A stretch of 22,847 nt of DNA from Victivallales bacterium (GTDB lineage Bacteria; Verrucomicrobiota; Lentisphaeria; Oligosphaerales; Oligosphaeraceae): assembly GCA_900769285.1 (NCBI GenBank), contig CAAGGB010000184.1, positions 1 through 22,847 on the forward strand, in the 5' to 3' direction. Shown in pieces: positions 22,506 to 22,847 of the stretch (position 1 is the stretch's first letter; every line of letters begins with the position of its first letter). Position numbers and translations under genes: made by a program. The notes under the pieces were generated by a model. It saw only the letters and a program-made list of their open reading frames with translations. It did no database searches and was not told the origin of the DNA.

Positions 22506-22537
22506 AAAACTGGTCGATTTACCGGTTTTTCGCTTTT
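22506..22537 (+). terminator. AT-rich hairpin with T run after the cassette
   Basis: AAAACTGGT (22506-22514) pairs with ACCGGTTTT (22521-22529), with one wobble position and a 6-nt loop. It is followed by T and CGCTTTT. It lies about 80 nt after the last cassette stop codon and is the natural end of that transcript, though the stem is weaker than others in the window. Confidence 0.6.
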
Positions 22538-22624
22538 CGCAGGTTCAGGGAACGCGACGGCATCGTCTGTCTAGGCGCGGGTGTCGGCGTGCCTGCGGCT
22601 CGGTCGTCACTCTCGTTGCTTTTT

Positions 22625-22847
22625 GCCCGACGGCGAGGGCCCCGTCGGGACAGGCGCCGCTGCCGCGGCGCGCTTTTTGATTGAGTCGATTTTCGCCCGA
22701 CGGCGAGGTCGCCGTCGGGACAGGCGCCGCTGTCGCGGCGCGCTTTTTGATTGAGTCGATTTTCGCCCGACGGCGAGGGCCCCGTCGGGACAGGGGCCGC
22801 TGTCGCGGCGCGCTTTTTGATTGAGTCGACTTTCGCCCGACCGGGAG
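22625..22847. repeat. 70-bp direct repeat array (three full units plus the start of a fourth)
   Basis: Units start at 22625, 22695 and 22765, exactly 70 bp apart, and differ from each other at only about three to four positions. A fourth starts at 22835 but diverges after GCCCGAC. Each unit has a first hairpin, CCCGACGG...CCGTCGGG (10-bp perfect stem in unit 2), a second hairpin GCGCCGC-N4-GCGGCGC, a T5 run, and a constant spacer TTTTTGATTGAGTCGA. No ORF spans the array. The gene-free stretch 22428-22847 consists of this array plus the promoter-like and terminator elements listed. Confidence 0.93.
22654..22678 (+). terminator. Terminator-like hairpin inside repeat unit 1 (recurs in units 2 and 3)
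   Basis: GCGCCGC (22654-22660), loop TGCC, GCGGCGC (22665-22671) and then GC-TTTTT form a textbook intrinsic terminator on the plus strand. The same element recurs at 22724-22748. In unit 3 (22794-22818) one stem base has changed (C to G at 22795), shortening it. Confidence 0.7.

Noticed and set aside
22625..22847. CRISPR array
   Set aside because: The whole 70-bp unit is conserved, with no variable spacers between short repeats, and no cas genes are visible.
17763..22847. Prophage or transposon carrying the cassette
   Set aside because: There is no integrase, transposase, terminal inverted repeat or att duplication in view. The tRNA is 16 kb away and intact, and the right edge is not in the window.

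Overview
The window is a GC-rich chromosomal segment of a Gram-negative bacterium. LpxA (lipid A synthesis), a lipoprotein solute-binding protein, and a pseudopilin of the 'FTLIELLVVIGIIAIL...' type with a GDGHVE motif, next to secreted GH5 and GH78-type glycosidases, point to the PVC superphylum. Lentisphaerota (Victivallis-like) is the best guess. This is an inference from gene content; there is no rRNA in the window. Most of it is an ordinary core or polysaccharide-degrader backbone, densely packed and mostly on the minus strand.

Layout. 1-0.3 kb: the start of a nitroreductase-like gene and a coupled small exported ORF (minus). 0.4-4.2 kb (plus): an ABC sugar-binding lipoprotein, a tRNA-Glu(CTC) with its own promoter and terminator, a DUF1846/UPF0371 protein, and the queuosine-precursor transporter YhhQ. 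A perfect 12-bp hairpin closes this block where it converges on the next. 4.3-17.8 kb (minus): polysaccharide deacetylase + PTS EIIA, HD-domain phosphohydrolase, pseudopilin, lpxA-tyrS, rplU, GH78-like rhamnosidase + HPr, SecG with a Lys/Glu/Ala-rich repeat tail, HflX, and an exported GH5 glycosidase. EIIA and HPr occur without EIIB/EIIC and each sits beside a carbohydrate gene, suggesting a regulatory rather than transporting PTS.

17.8-22.4 kb (plus): after a strand switch with divergent promoters, a strong promoter (TTGACA-16-TATATT) drives four genes that match no system I can name. They are a 150-aa protein with a MazF/PemK-like sequence rhythm, a 301-aa helical protein resembling a divergent sigma factor, a 339-aa acidic two-part protein, and a 654-aa protein. 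The last appears to join a Lon-like (S16) Ser-Lys peptidase domain to a long TPR-like helical array. The first two overlap by 4 nt and the last two are 15 nt apart. This cassette is the main candidate for an undescribed system: possibly a protease-controlled toxin, stress or transcription switch. The domain calls rest on motif reading only.

22.43-22.85 kb: no gene. It holds a promoter-like element, an AT-rich hairpin terminator, and an array of exact 70-bp direct repeats (three full copies plus the start of a fourth). Each repeat contains two GC-rich hairpins, the second followed by a T run like an intrinsic terminator. The array continues past the window edge.
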